NCBI GenBank assembly: GCA_003993805.1
Contig: RSEF01000020.1
Location: 12,581,655-12,645,654, forward strand
Direction: 5' to 3'
DNA from: Himantopus leucocephalus
Lineage: Eukaryota > Chordata > Aves > Charadriiformes > Recurvirostridae
Length of the DNA stretch: 64,000 bases
Shown: one piece after another, positions 37,707 through 51,352 of the stretch
How the letters are laid out: every line of letters starts with the position of its first letter
Position numbering within the stretch: position 1 is the first letter of the stretch
The notes under the pieces: model-generated
Told to the model about the DNA's origin: nothing
What the model saw: only the letters and a program-made list of their open reading frames with translations
Databases searched by the model: none
Made by a program: the position numbers and the translations under genes

Positions 37707-40700
37707 CTTAATCCCCCTGGCTCGGGAAAGCCAAGGTGTCCGGATGGAGTTTTTACTTCCACGCCTGAGAAGGGGACGATGGACCAACCCAGCTGCCTAC
37801 AGGTGCATTTGTGTGGCAGTTGCCTGGCAACTCACAGCAGGAAAGAATTTAAATCCAGCATTAGCAGCTCGTTTTAGAGGAGATGAAACTATGCCAGGAG
37901 TTTTTATCTGTGGGAACAATGGAAAATAGCTTCTTTGTAAAAACAGTACGTGAAGAATATATATAAAGCGTGCCTCTGTCCAAAGGGAGCCATGGCGGCA
38001 CTTATCATATGCAACAAAATATGAAACTCAAACACTAATATGAACTCCATGACATTTGAGTACAGGTTCAGAATTCCCCAAGTCAAGGAAAGAAGGTATT
38101 GTTCAAACACCACATAAATTTTTTAATTAAAAAAAGCAGTGTAACCAAAGGAGGGAAAAGGCTATTGATGAGACAAAAGTAGGTTGTGGCAAGGTACACA
38201 TCTTCTGAGTGGATTCTCTTCCACGCTGACGTCACCCAGCAGCAGATAAGTGCAAACCACTCTTTATGCTCCAACATGTTATATAGAATCATTAGTTGTA
38301 GACGGACTGAGCTAGAGGTGGCAAATATTTTCAGTGATAATATTTTAAATAAGAATTCAATTTTCTGAGAAACAAACCCCCAACACTAAAAACATTGATT
38401 TTTTTAAAAAAAAAAAATTGCCTCGTTTGTATTTTCTACTGGAGAAAAAACCAATACCAATGACACACAAAAAGGAATAGAATAAATGAAAGGTATCATT
38501 TCAAGGTTATTTTAGACCAAGTCAGAATATTTTGTTTTACTGAATTGATCTGGGCAGCTTTGTTTTCAATCTGTTTTCATTGAAATTATGAAAATGAAAT
38601 ATTATATTTTTCTCATAAATAATTCCAAAGTACTGGTCCAGAAAAGATTGGAAGGTTTCAGCTTTTCTTGTTCTGACTGTGTAGAAAACAAATATTTCTG
38701 TGATGTACATGTCAAGTTTCATTTTAATCAAAATATATCCTGAACAGCTGCAAAACCATTAAAAACAATTTCAAAGTAGCAGACTCATGATTTCAGCTTT
38801 TTCCTAACACACCACTGAATTTCTGTATAGCTTTTAACATATTACCAAGGGGCTGAATTTTAAAATGTAACTTAAAGGTGGCTGTCATTAGGCTTGCAAG
38901 ATTTAAATTTCAACGAGAGTGCCTGGTTAGTCACCACCTCTTAAGCTGGAATCTCTCCCCCTGCAAAGTTTCATAAATACTATATATCATTGAAAAGTGA
39001 CAAACTCCAGTGTCCTTTAGTTAGCCGCTGCTTTTGATACCGTACTCACTGAACGCTGTGCTTTACTTCACCCATTGGGATTCTCAAGTGTAATTAACTC
39101 TAAACTACTAGTGAATAAAAGATGCTGTATAAATGCAAAATAATCCATAAAAATAACTCCCACTGACCCTTCTTTGAACCAAGACATGTCCTCCATGAAG
39201 AGCACCTTTCAGAAATATGAGGCTGTGGGAAGACTTATGCTAGAATGGTGTAACAGCTGACATTAATGTGTCTGGCACTAGGATGAAACACCATGTCATC
39301 AACCACGTTCAAATGAGAATTTAAAAAAATCTCATAGGGCCTATATAATATTCAGCAGTTTTCTGAAGGAGGAGAAGCAAGTTAATGTCTGTCATGAATA
39401 AAGTGCAAATTACATACCTGGTTCTGGCTCTGCAGCAGTCAGGAAGATGGCACAGCTAGGAATAACAGTCTCCCAAATTTGAAGATTTCTAGGAAAAAAT
39501 ATTTCAAAATTAAAAACTGAAAAAGAGATCATGGTGTCACATATTTATTTTTGCAAAATAAAGTGGAAAGACAATATACAAGCCAAGAGAAAAATGAATG
39601 AGTAGCTGTAAAACGTGGCACGGAGTAGTAGCCTTTTTCTGAACTCTGCAAAAGCATGAGATAATCCAATAAGAATTTTCCAAGTTACTTTTTTCATATA
39701 TGCCTTTGATATTCTTCCTTGCTACCACCTTCCAAACAAGCAGGGTTCCCCCAGAGATTGCAAGTACAGGTTAATTAAGACTGCACATCAATCAAGGGAG
39801 GACAAAAAGGGGGGAAAAAGAAAAGACAGGACTAGCCAGAAACATTCTGGTTATGATACTGATGGAAACCATTATGATTAGAAAGTAACTGATCTAATTC
39901 AAATATGACTCTACACAGAAGTGAATTACATCAAAACGCTAGGCTGAGCAAGCGAATACTGTCAGCCAAGGCAAATGATAAACGCGCCGGCCCTGTAGGT
40001 GAGCCCTCGAAAAAGCATCACAACAACACGTTTCTGCTAGTTATAACATGATGACACTTCTCTTCCAAGACAAATCCAGAGAGAAGACACTTGCCATTCA
40101 GCAGCATTTTCCCTCCTGAGAATGTGATCATCTGTTTTGAGACAAATTGTGGCTTTTATACTATGAAAATGCAAAATATGAATGTACCAGGGTTCATTCC
40201 AATGGGGAACAGACGTGGAGTGTTACGCACGTATCTGAAGTCAAGATTAACAGTGACTATCCAAAAGGGAAGAATAATCTCTTGAATTTAGCTTCTTTTG
40301 AGTGTATGAACGTTCAGGAAGGAAGTTGGAGATGTGTCAGTGTAAAGTCTTTACACTTCCAGCAAAACACCATGACTGCAAAAGCAGCCAGGAAGGCTTC
40401 CTTCAACAGTCTCAACAAAACACCCCTCCATAGTCCATATCACACCTCTCTGACTCTTACTAACTCGTCAAAGTTTGTAGTTAGAGTGAGAACTGTTGTA
40501 TTACACAACTCCTAAACCTTGCTAGTACCTTGTTAGCATAAACACTCCCGGGTCATTGTTGCTGTGCTTGAACTGTAAAGAGAGAAACCTTTAACTTCTG
40601 CCTTTAGCCATATTTGAGATCATTCTTTCACACAAACAAGCATCAACCTTACTTCAGCCCCAGCAGAGTCTCGATTCCCATTTGGGTTGAAAAGGGAAGA

Positions 40701-42720
40701 GTTCTACGCATCTTTCAAAAATGAAAAGCACTGTCTGCCTATAAGCAAAGAAATGCAAAACCTATCTGGTATTTTTCAAACTTCTAATAAACCCACCACT
40801 GTGAATATTCAAATCTTAATATGTCCCAAAATGCCACTTGTTCTTTACCTAAGATCTCCCCTGTGTGGGTTTTGAGATGTCCAAGACAGCTCTTTAATTT
40901 AAACAAGTTTAGTTCTGCATCCTTCACTTAAAAAAAATAAATAAATCATTAACTGTGTGCCTTTAAAATGTTTGTGCTTCTTGACGTTCATCTGTATAGC
41001 GCCAGCAGCGGTGCAGGACTCGCGGTGCAGTGCGCAAGCAGAACAGGACAGACCTGCTGCTACCATGGCTCCGGGCAAGGAACTGTCCTGCAGCAAAGGC
41101 AGCACAGCTACATGGTAAACGGCCTCTCACTGGTCTCCCCCAGATGTCTTTGTCTTTTTTGTTACAATATTATGAAAATCTGGGGATATTCCAGACAACA
41201 GAGGAGCCCACAGGCAGCCTCCAGGAGGCTGCTGTAACTCTGAACACTGCTTTAAATCAGAGAGCTGCTGGGGGTGTTCCTATCTATGACAAAAGCTGTT
41301 TTAACCTCTGGAGCATCACAGAATCTCCTCCAGATCCTTAACACCACACGTTTCTAGTTATGTCTTTGGAACAACCTTATGGCATAATGACTATTAATGA
41401 CATTCACTTGCATAAGTAAAGCTTAAATTATGAATAGATGGATGAAGAATGATGTCACTAGATTTGGGTTACTATGGAAAAGATTTCAACAATGCTGCCG
41501 TGGCAGAGAGGTAATTTTTGTTTTGCCTGTCCAAAAACATTCCAGAGCTGTGCATTTTCGGGAAGCTGGTCTCAGGGAAAATATCAAAATAATTTGTATC
41601 ACAGCATTTGAAGAGATGGTGGATTTTAAATACACAGTCATGATTGCTAGCATCTACTGGGCTAATTCATTTTGATGGCAACACTTGGCAAGGAGCTGTT
41701 TTCAAGAGAGCAAAAGAACAACTGTTTACTACTTCCTATTTTAAGATCAGTGTGGAAAAGGCTTGTAAAATACACCTGTCTCCATGGTCCTTGAAAATGT
41801 ACTAAAGAAGAATCAAGGCAAAATAAAAATCTAGGTTAATGTAGAGTGAAGGATGCACAGCTCTGACAACAGAGCATGGACAGGACTTGGTATTTTCTCA
41901 AATGGGACATTGAACGTCCCAGGGAAAATAAACAAACTACCAAAGTTCTTATTAAAGACTCTTAAATGTACCAAGAGCTCAGGAAATTAAGCTACTGATA
42001 AGTAGCAGATTGATTCCTTGGAAGATAATTAAGAGAACTGGTCACCTTGATCTTGTGCTTTCACTGCTGGTTACCAAAATATTTGTTTGTAAATAAATGC
42101 TTTATTCTTTAATTAATTTGGCTGCTGAGGCACACTACATGGCTTTATTAGAGAAGTCCATTGGCATTTATTTAGTAAATCCCCATTTTATGAGTTTTAG
42201 ACCTATATCTACATATCTACCCTAGCTAAAACTTTTGGCCAGAGAGCAAACTCCTTGAGAAAAAAACATTTTAAGAAGTGCAAAAAAGAAGGAAGATTTT
42301 AATTCAAAACTACATTTAGATGACATGCAAGAAGCTACATATTTCTGGGACTGTCGTTATTTATAAGAGACATCTGCAAAAAGGAAACAGTTAGAAGCAA
42401 GTCAACTTCCTCAGAAGAGATCCCACTAGTTGTCAGGTGGGTATCTACTCCTGTAAATTCACAGCTACTTTTCTCCAGTTTAGTTGCTCATTTACTTCAC
42501 TAGCTCGCTAGCATGTAAGAAAATCTCTTTGGATTTTTTTATTTTAAAAACAATCTCTATTCAGCTGTGAAATTCAGGATCCCCTGTTATTTTTCAAAGG
42601 CACATCTGTATCAGCTTTATGAGGACTTCAGAGATAATTTACTACGCTGGACGGTGACTGAAATCTGCAAAAAAAAACTCTAAAAGGGAAAAGATTTATC
42701 ACTCTATCAGATTGAGAAAC
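37707..42720. other. Gene-free single-copy stretch
   Basis: No exon or RNA gene is evident. Frames at 40147-40515, 40968-41237 and 41030-41341 (plus) are over 85 codons, but they overlap each other in different frames and resemble no family. The area near 41000-41250 is less AT-rich than its surroundings. An A-rich patch lies around 38400-38417, and GC-rich bases with a few CpGs occur near 39983-40010, too few to call an island. Confidence 0.55.
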
Positions 42721-42754
42721 TTTTTTTTTTTTTTNTTTTTTTTTTTTTTTTTTT
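42721..42754 (+). repeat. Poly-T run with one ambiguous base
   Basis: The run is T14, N (42735), T19. The undefined base inside a homopolymer points to unresolved run length in the assembly, so the true length is uncertain. Read on the minus strand it is an A run, but I recognise no retroposed sequence next to it. Confidence 0.9.
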
Positions 42755-45152
42755 AAAGAATTTCTCACTACACGAAGATTTACGGTATAATCCAGTATTA
42801 TTGGAAAGTGAAATCCGTAAGGTCAATAACACTGTCTGAAAATCTGCCGCAAAATGTATTTACATAACATGGAAAATAGCTGCACTAGAGTGAGATTAGA
42901 AGCATATATAAACACCTAAGTACATACTTAGACAGTCTCATGTATTATACAGTGTCTTTCTGCAGAAGTTTCATGCACGCTTTGCTTTTACTTTTTCACT
43001 TTTTTCTCCACTGAAGGCGCAACAGCAGGGGTATGGAGTGAAGGAGATAGTCCTCTGCCTTGCTGTATAATTTCACTTCTGCAGCATTTTGCTTACATTA
43101 TTTGTAATATGTGACGACAGAGAAAGTAAGGACTATCCTGTCCAAGCGAGCTTAAAACCTAGTAGAAAAAGTATTTGGAAACATAATTTTGCAGTTTGTG
43201 TTCAGTAAGAAGTACTGGCTAGCCTTGTTATTGCAGAAAGAATAATGCAAAGGATGCATCCAAGAGAGGGAGACGGCGGGTTGGTGATAAGAGCCACTGC
43301 AGTGATGATGTGCCAGGAGACTGCTCTCCCACTGGAGCCCTGAACCTTAACACAGGTTTCCTTGCAGGTGCCTCCATTGGAGTACTTTTTAAATAAAGCC
43401 CATTTTCAAACTAAGGGGCCAAGCTTAAGCAAGAAGATAAGGACTCCCGGACTGAAATCGCTGTTCCAGTGAAGCTGTAAGGTGTTAGACTGGAAAATAG
43501 TGACTCCATTGCTGCTATTCATTTTCCTCGTAACGACATCGAAAATTTTCTGGTACTGTAGGTTTATGGCCTAAATTTTAATGGCTGAAGCCACTAGAGT
43601 GCTCCAACCTGTCATAGACTTGGATGGCAGAGGCATCACAGGCCCCAACAGGATATTTATAACTCTGATATCACAGAAATACTAAATCCCACAGTATAAA
43701 CCAGTGGATAGATTAGAATTGCCTAAATGCTGCTTTCAAATTTCCAATAAACAGAAGAACAGAAGCAATTTCCTTTCCCTGAATTTTCAAGTGAAATAGA
43801 AGCACTTGACACGCAGAGGGAGTATGTCAAGACATCTTGTCCTGAAATTCCCAAGTATATTGCCATTGTATAATAACACCATGTTCTTATACAGCACTCT
43901 GCATTCCTTAAGAAATGAATGGCATGGGTCAGGCATGCAGCTTTGCTTTATGCCAAAATGGGGTTCTGAGACAATGTATTCAGCACACAGTACAGCTTTT
44001 TAATGTGCAAAAGGCTGTATTTGCAGATTAATAACCTCCAGCACTTTCACCCTACGTATTCAGGAGGCCACAGTTTAGCTCAGCCTTCTAATTAGAAGAC
44101 ATGCAATACCATCCTCCAACAGTCGCTTTATTATGTTCTAGATGTAATTCATTTTTCTTTGAGGCAAACAAGAACATGGCAATTTGGAGGACTGAAAGAC
44201 AAAAAGTCAGTAAAATAAAACCCTCACAGGCTGAAGAATCTACCACAGAGAACAGCTCAGGACATTAAATAAAGTGCAGTGATGGCTAACATGAGGTAGA
44301 GAAGCCCTCAGCTGGTGGAAGTCCAGCATGAGGTGGAAGTCCCCGGTGGAGGGACTGCAGAAGGCAGATGTATCTGCAGGTCTGAAAATGGACCCAAGAC
44401 CCCGGAGGTGCAGCTGCAGTCTTGGTTCTACTGCTGACACTTCAGTCCCTTGAGATTCCCATTGCTGACTTATTCTCCCACTCCAAAAATAATGGGTGCA
44501 AAACTGTTCTCTCTAATGATAAGTACCTCATTAAAGATTTACCCTTTAAATATGCAAAAGCCCAATGCCTGCGCTATGACCAACTTTGCTATTCCAGCCA
44601 GGCAATCCAAAAGAGATTAAAACCCTCACCTCACATGAGGAGTGGAGACAGGGAGTTAAACTGCTTGTATCCTGGCAGATTTTGGAAAATCTTTGATGAG
44701 AATGTGAGAGAAAAGCCAAACAGGAAGAAGAGTAAATCATAGTTGATAACACTTGGTGTTCCTCATAAACATCCCCGCTAAGAAACCCAGTCTATAAAAC
44801 AAAGCAGCACAGCAGCACAAACAAAATCTTATTCTAATTTCTCCACGCAAGTTTACTTTGAAACCTGAGGGAGTTCAAGGTAAACAGCATTCCAACAGAG
44901 ACAATACACACAATATCTGACTGTTAATGAAGCTGAATAAAGAAAGTGCATGTTTCAGCTGTCCCGACAAGGCCTGTTACTGACCATGGAGCACCCCAGA
45001 GTCCTTGAAAAGTCTCTTAACAACACATTTGTGGTTTCTTTAAAAAGATTTTGTGAAGTTCTTGAAGCGTATTAGCAATCCACTGAGGCTTGAGCTAAAT
45101 GGGTCACCATTTCATTAATCTCTTTCAAGAAGTTGACAAATGTACCCTGCGG
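42755..45152. other. Gene-free single-copy stretch
   Basis: I find nothing coding. The 44422-44742 plus frame (106 codons) has no recognisable domain and is overlapped antisense. A segment near 43305-43330 (GATGTGCCAGGAGACTGCTCT) weakly recalls the MIR tail, but it is too short and diverged to annotate. The sequence just before the tRNA-like remnant, about 45040-45150, has ATTAGCAATC and TTCATTAATC homeodomain-type cores. Confidence 0.5.
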
Positions 45153-45195
45153 GGACTTGAACCACACAGCATGGCCCAAAGTTCCAACTCAGCCA
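45153..45195 (-). other. Degenerate tRNA-like A and B boxes
   Basis: On the minus strand TGGCTGAGTTGG (45195 down to 45184) fits the RNA polymerase III A-box pattern, and GGTTCAAGTCC (45163 down to 45153) fits the B box. The bases ACTCG just before the A box extend a likeness to the 5' part of a serine tRNA. The gap between the boxes is only 20 nt; a serine tRNA needs over 40. The flanks do not pair as an acceptor stem and the T stem is poor, so this is not a functional tRNA. It may be a deleted tRNA pseudogene or the head of an old tRNA-derived SINE, or it may be coincidence. Confidence 0.3.
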
Positions 45196-47890
45196 CGAGT
45201 GAGTTTCAAGCGCTGAGCACAGTGGAAGAACACCAGAAGCTGGATTCACAAAAGTAACTTTTCAGCCTTGTGTTGCACCAGGAGAAGTCACGCTATTTTA
45301 GCAAGAAACCATGGCAGTGTTTGCAGAAACTGCATGCAATTCTGGAATCAGCTGCAACATCCATCAGCATCATACGTATGAAATTAATGAGAGGTCAGTG
45401 TCACAAATGCTCTGCTCCTTTGCTGTCTTTCTTGTCTGCCACCCGTGGTTCCTCTAGAAGCGCAACTGCCTTTTTTGTACTCTGCAGCCTCCCACCTGCA
45501 TCATAATAACTTCAAATTAGCAAGAGTCTGTTTGTACCTAAACCGATATGGTTCATGGGAGAATACTCACTGAATAGCTATTTAAAATTAATCCACTCTT
45601 CTCTTAAAGATTCCTACTAATATGATTAGAACCTAAAAAAACAGTTTCTTATTCTAAGTTCATAAATACGTTGCTCTTTTTCAAGAGTAAGCATCCACTA
45701 AATCAATGAGTTGGTTGATGCCCTATGCGCACAGAAGCCAGAACATACATTATGCTCAAAAAGAAATGCTTAAAAAAGTTATTTTAGAAGTTGAAACCCC
45801 TAATCCTCTGATTTTTAGACCATACTGATAGTAAATAAGTATTTCTTTAGCTCTAACTTAATTCCTAAACCCCAACAAAAACAAAAAAAAAAAAAGAAAA
45901 AATCTAATGACATAAAACAAAATGAAGAAACAAATAATTCCCCTATGCTAGGAACATGTTCATCTGATCACATAGATACAATACAGCATACAACTATTTG
46001 GTAAATACTGTATGTACCACAATAAAACATATCACATCAAAATGATCCGTGAGAAAAATAATGTGACCAAAAAAAAAGTGAAAAATATCTGTTCAACCAT
46101 TCTTTGCTCTTTTTATCTATACACACAATATTTCTAAGCAATGGTCCATCCAGGTCAGTAAAAGATACAAGTGCTCTCTCTGCGGTGTTTTTTTGGTACT
46201 TGCTGGAAACAGCACTTTTTCCAGCTGTCATTTGGAATCATTTCCCCACACAGAGAAAAAGGTGTATATACTATTGAAGAGCAACTTAATCCTTTACAAA
46301 ATGTGTTACAGAGGCAGCACTAAAAGAGGCTGTGACCATTTAATAAAGCTTATATCATGCAACAGATTTACATTTTACTTTTTGAGGATTCCCTACTGCA
46401 ACGGAAGTTCAGTGCTACATATTAAAAAAACCTATGCTCTCAAAGACTAAAAGCTGTTGGCCCTCCAACAGGCAGTTAGGCCTGAAAAGTTTCAAAATGG
46501 CCCTATTATATACATATATCCCAGTTTGCCTGCTCCTGTGTGTAAGGCGAGTAAGTCTTCCAGGATTTGCATGATTTTTATGACCTTTATTTTTATGATG
46601 GAGAATTACTGTCATTCCAACTGGAGACAAAGTCTAGCAGAAGTCAAAGGAAATGTAAGATAGGGACAGATGCGTCACTTCAGCAGCCTTAGGACAGAAG
46701 TTCTGTTAAATGTTTTTTGGTGCTTGTGTTTCATTTTTCCCTCGCCTTTCTAATCTTTTTGTTGTCGTAAATGTGATGGCAAAAGCAAGACCACACATTA
46801 GACTGCCAAGCTGAGAGCGAAATCTTACCCTCGGGAGCTTAGTCAGGAACAAAAATGACTGCATTATTACATGAAATAGTTTTGATTATTTACACTGTCA
46901 TGGGGATACTAATGAGAATACATTCCTATGGTAGTTAAATATGCAGTAGCTTGGCATCCATCCAATTGGTGAAAAACCCAGGTCAGCACCTGGAAGATTA
47001 TCAGCAAGAACAGTGAAAACAAAAACACTTTTTGGGGGGTCTGTAAAATTAGAAATCCTCTCATGAAGCCTATTGCAGTTAGCATCACCTATGCTCATAT
47101 GTATTTAAACAGGAATGTCCAAAGATAGAGCATCCATGGAACTATCCAAGGCAAAATTATTAATCATTAATGTGTGCACAGTTTATATATGGCGTTTTCA
47201 ATGATTATTGTAAAAAGACCAATGAGGTGGTGTGGTAAAAAGAAAGCTGCTTTTTTTTTTTATCCCCATTGTGTAAATGTGAAGATGAAAAGATGATTGC
47301 CTTAAGGGTCAGGAAAAGATATTGCATCTGTGTTCACCTGTGCCCTAAAATGAGATTCATCTTAACTCTGTCTCACCACAGTGGGTAACATCAAAGGGGC
47401 ACAGTGCCTCAGAGTTACTGGAAAATATGGAAATATTTCGAAGTTATTTTGTGGTGGAATACAACAGAGTTGACCTAAATTAAATAATCTAAAATAATGG
47501 AATAGATGTAAAAAGAATGGATAGAGTGTGGGGAAAGGCGTTTAGTTTATAGTTACACTTTCTGTCCAAATGTCGTCCTTTTTACAACAAATTTTGTGGC
47601 AGAACAGAACCTGACTGTAATCAGATACAATTCATATCATCATTCAGGAGACCTATAGTAAAATCATAACAGGCTTTTATAGATATGGCTAATTTGATTG
47701 AAATAAATGGCTTGCCTTAATGAGAAACTGGGGGAATTTATCAAATAAGGATCATGCTGAGTTTGAGCCTCAAGCTAGTTTTAAGCATGAGAAACTTCAG
47801 CTGAGTTATGGGTAGAGCAAACATATCCAGGATTCCCTGCGTGCTAGCTTTCTGCCTAGAAAACCTAGTCTGGAGACAGTACTAGAGATG

Positions 47891-47928
47891 GTCACATTTC
47901 ATCTGAGTTGTCACATTTCCTCTGAGTT
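47891..47928. repeat. 19-bp tandem duplication
   Basis: GTCACATTTCATCTGAGTT (47891-47909) is followed directly by GTCACATTTCCTCTGAGTT (47910-47928). The copies differ at one base (A/C). Two copies suggest a single small duplication event. Confidence 0.9.
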
Positions 47929-50900
47929 ATCAATCCTCCAGAAATCCTGGCCCTGTTTATTGCTCACGTATGTCAAATCCAGCCATTCAGGAGAAGCTGG
48001 GCTTACTGAAAAGGCGGTGTGTGCAGCCTTTGCGCACACATAATTAAACAACACATTTGGACTCGTTGGATTTGATTGGATTTGGTTCTGTTGCATAAGT
48101 AGAAAACACTGTCCAGCAAAGCTTGAGGAGCATCAGATTTACCATATGATGCAGTTGCTATTAATACATAAGTCCTGAGAACAACCGATTGACCGAATAG
48201 GGCAGGTTACCTGCGCGACGTCTGCAGACACACCTCTGCACAGGAGATACCAGAGAGAGACACGGCATCCTAATCAGTGCGTCTGGAAGTGCAGCACCAT
48301 AGTCCGAGAACCTTATCCACATTACAACTATGGAAAATGTTGTAACAATACAGACATTGCAAAATAGTAATGTCTTGTGTAATCAATGTTTTATAGGCAC
48401 TCTGTGTATTAAAAAAAAGAGAGACCATCAGGCAAGGTAAAACTCTCATTTCTTTATTCCCGTTGGTTTTGTTCCAGCACAGACAGAGATGTGTCTGGAA
48501 TGCAGATGTGGCTGTTCTGCTGGGGTGAGGGTGGTTTGTCTCTCATTATTACCTGAAGGACAGGATGGTGCTTCTGTGTTCCTGATTTATATAAAGCAAT
48601 ATAAAAAAAATATTCTTCCAACTGAATGAAATAAATACAATTAAACACAGTTAGGATTATCTCCCACTAAGTATCTGGTTATACTTGTGAATATAATTTT
48701 TCATCACACTGTTGCACATCTGCTCTCTGGGAAGCTGCCTAAAAGGGAACCTCACAATTTTTCTTTCAACAAAAGTACGGGGAAATAGCAACTTAACCTG
48801 GGCTCATTAAAAATCCCAGTTTAATAAAAGATTTTTGCATGTATGTAAAAAAAAAAAATGCTCTTTATAGGTTACATCAGCTCCAAGCAGACAATAAAGT
48901 GATACGGTTTGCCTATTTCTGCAGCTTTGGAAAATCACTGGCTACAGGTGAATTTTCAAGTTCCTTCCCTCCCGTGTTGAATTCTTTAGGAAAATACATT
49001 TTCCCACTGGAGAGTGTGTGATCCTTTTTCATTTGAGGAAATGAAGTCAATTTAAACATAGTTATTTCTCATACTGAAACACCTACTACCAGAGGGTATA
49101 AGAGTTTAATAATACCCACTCCCACCCCTATATTTGGGCATATAAATCTAAACTTATATTAGTGAATATTAATAAATTACATAATTCACACATTTTACTT
49201 TGAAGAGAAAAGCTAAAAATAAGAGTTATCTGATGCTATCTAGGCTGTTTAATATATTATATAAAACATTCTCCTTCAAATGCACTTGGACAATTAGAGT
49301 TTTCATTCATATATGAAGATTTTCACCTTTAGAGATCACAATAATTTTACTGACATACGTTCACAAAGAACTTACATTGCCAACTGCGGACTCGAGCACT
49401 GGTGACTTTACCAGGATTTATGAAACTCTAGGAGGCAGTATTGAATACCCACAGGAAATCAATCAACAGGATATTTAAGGCTAAAATCTCATCAAACACA
49501 GCAAGGACATGTTTTTATGGAAAAGGCGTTAGAGATGCACGTTTAGTATACTAGAGATACTCTAGAACATCCTAATTACTTTGCCACTGCCCACTACCTC
49601 ATGAGGCAACGTTTTCCTAATATTAATCCATCCCAATTCAAGAGCATATATCCTTGGGAGACAACTTTAATGCCTATACAAATAAGTAAGTGTATGTCAG
49701 TGTATGAAACAGTGAATTGCTTTGCGAACAAATGGGCTGGGCCAAAACTAACTTACACGATTCATTTCACTAGAAATTTGTATGAGTAGCTTTTTGATAT
49801 TTAATGTGTTGAGATAAATAAAGGAATTTTAGTTGTAAATACAGTCCTAATTTTTAAATTATGAAAGTTGACAGGAGGTTGAGAAATTGTCCTTCTCTTA
49901 ATTAGTTTAAGAGACATTCCTTCATACTATTAATGGTTAAGGCCAAAAAATGAATTCAGAGCTTCATATGCATAAATTGAACATTTTTAATTAAATTTAT
50001 ATTCATTCACCTATATATCTCTCTCTAATCCCACATCGATGGCCACGGAGAATGCCATTAGCTGTTTGAGTATATAGTGGTTAGACACCTAATCATCTGC
50101 TGCAAAGTCTGCAAACATCATAATATCGTAATATTTGCTGATTATTTGTTTTAAAATGTGTTTAATAACACATATATGGCTTTTCTCCTTTTCAGTTCAG
50201 AAGGGATAACTAATCCTCAGCTCTAGTACGCTAAAATTAACAACAGCAGACCACTTGTTTTATAGGGTTAGTAATACAGACTCCCTTTAGATATTCTCAA
50301 GTGCATCTTGATTCACCAACTGACAAAGGAAGAATCACTTTTAGTTTGTGTTCAGGCTCCTTTTGTCATAAAGTAATTGCAAATAACGGAAGGAGAAATT
50401 CTACAAAGGTTATGTCATTCATTTACCCCAACCTGACACCTAATGAATAGATTTTTTGCGCACAATACTCCTACCTGACTGGAATACAGATGACTTCTCT
50501 GTGCAAGTAGTTTTGTATAGAACTGGATGGACAGGAGGGAGTCCAGGATGGGATTTTATATTGCTTCAAGTGGCTCATGTAATCATTGCTGCACATGTGG
50601 TGGTGGTTACTCAGGGGAGGATTTTGTCTTATTCATAGAGTAGAGACTCATTTTTCATTGGCTGTCTGCATTAATTTAGTTTGGTACCCTTCCTAGGAGA
50701 GTCTGAATTGTGTTTGAAAGTAATACAGAAATGCATCCTTCTTTTTTTCCTCTGTATTAAAAAACATCCTCACTGTCTATCTGCCGTGACAAGTACCATA
50801 GTAACTCTGATGTTGCATTATCCAGAACGACATTGCAAACCACAGGCTTTACCAGAACATCAGACTTTCACTAACAGCAGAATCTAAGTCAGCCTCTGAA

Positions 50901-51336
50901 ACAAAAGTCCAGCCTCTGTTTATGAAATAGCGAGTACTCATTAAAGCTAGTTTCTCAAATTATCTGTCTTTGAATCCAGTGGTAAAATCCTGCTGTTCTT
51001 TCCAGCTTTTCTGTTTAGTAGATTGAGAGGGCACAGGGCATCTCCTCCTTATCTCACACTTTCCTCTGTACATTGCTAGAACACGTTTCTTTTTGTTGCT
51101 CTCTTCTTTTTGATCTTTTTTTTTTTTTTTCTGGTTGCCAATTAATCCCTTTCAATATTCCGAGGCCCATACATTTGCACATCACCTTGGAATTATAATA
51201 TCTTCCAGTGAAGCTGAAAATTGCAAAAAACAGTCAAGAAGTCATCTCATTTGTCTCCTAGGAAGCATAGAAAATAGCCAGATTGTCTGGTAAGAGAGCA
51301 AAAGGCAAAATGCAGCCTGACCCATCACAGCTTGCC

Positions 51337-51352
51337 AGAACAAGTTTGTTCT
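51337..51352. repeat. 16-bp perfect palindrome
   Basis: AGAACAAGTTTGTTCT is AGAACAA, GT, TTGTTCT, with fully complementary 7-bp arms. The outer hexamers equal the half-sites AGAACA/TGTTCT bound by glucocorticoid, androgen and progesterone receptors. Here they are separated by four bases instead of the usual three, so receptor binding is doubtful. Confidence 0.8.

Noticed and set aside
38281..38300. ATAGAATCATTAG, similar to the CR1 terminal octamer region
   Set aside because: The match stops after a dozen bases and is not followed by CR1 3' UTR sequence.
39983..40010. CpG-containing GC-rich patch considered as a promoter or CpG island
   Set aside because: Only some 30 bases long with a handful of CpGs; no island-scale enrichment or downstream exon.
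40147..40515. 122-codon plus-strand open frame, considered as a retropseudogene
   Set aside because: No similarity to a known protein, no poly(A) tail and no flanking repeats that would mark a retrocopy.
43305..43330. Segment resembling the MIR tail (GATGTGCCAGG..ACTGCTCT)
   Set aside because: Too short; the continuation does not follow the family, so it is not separable from chance.
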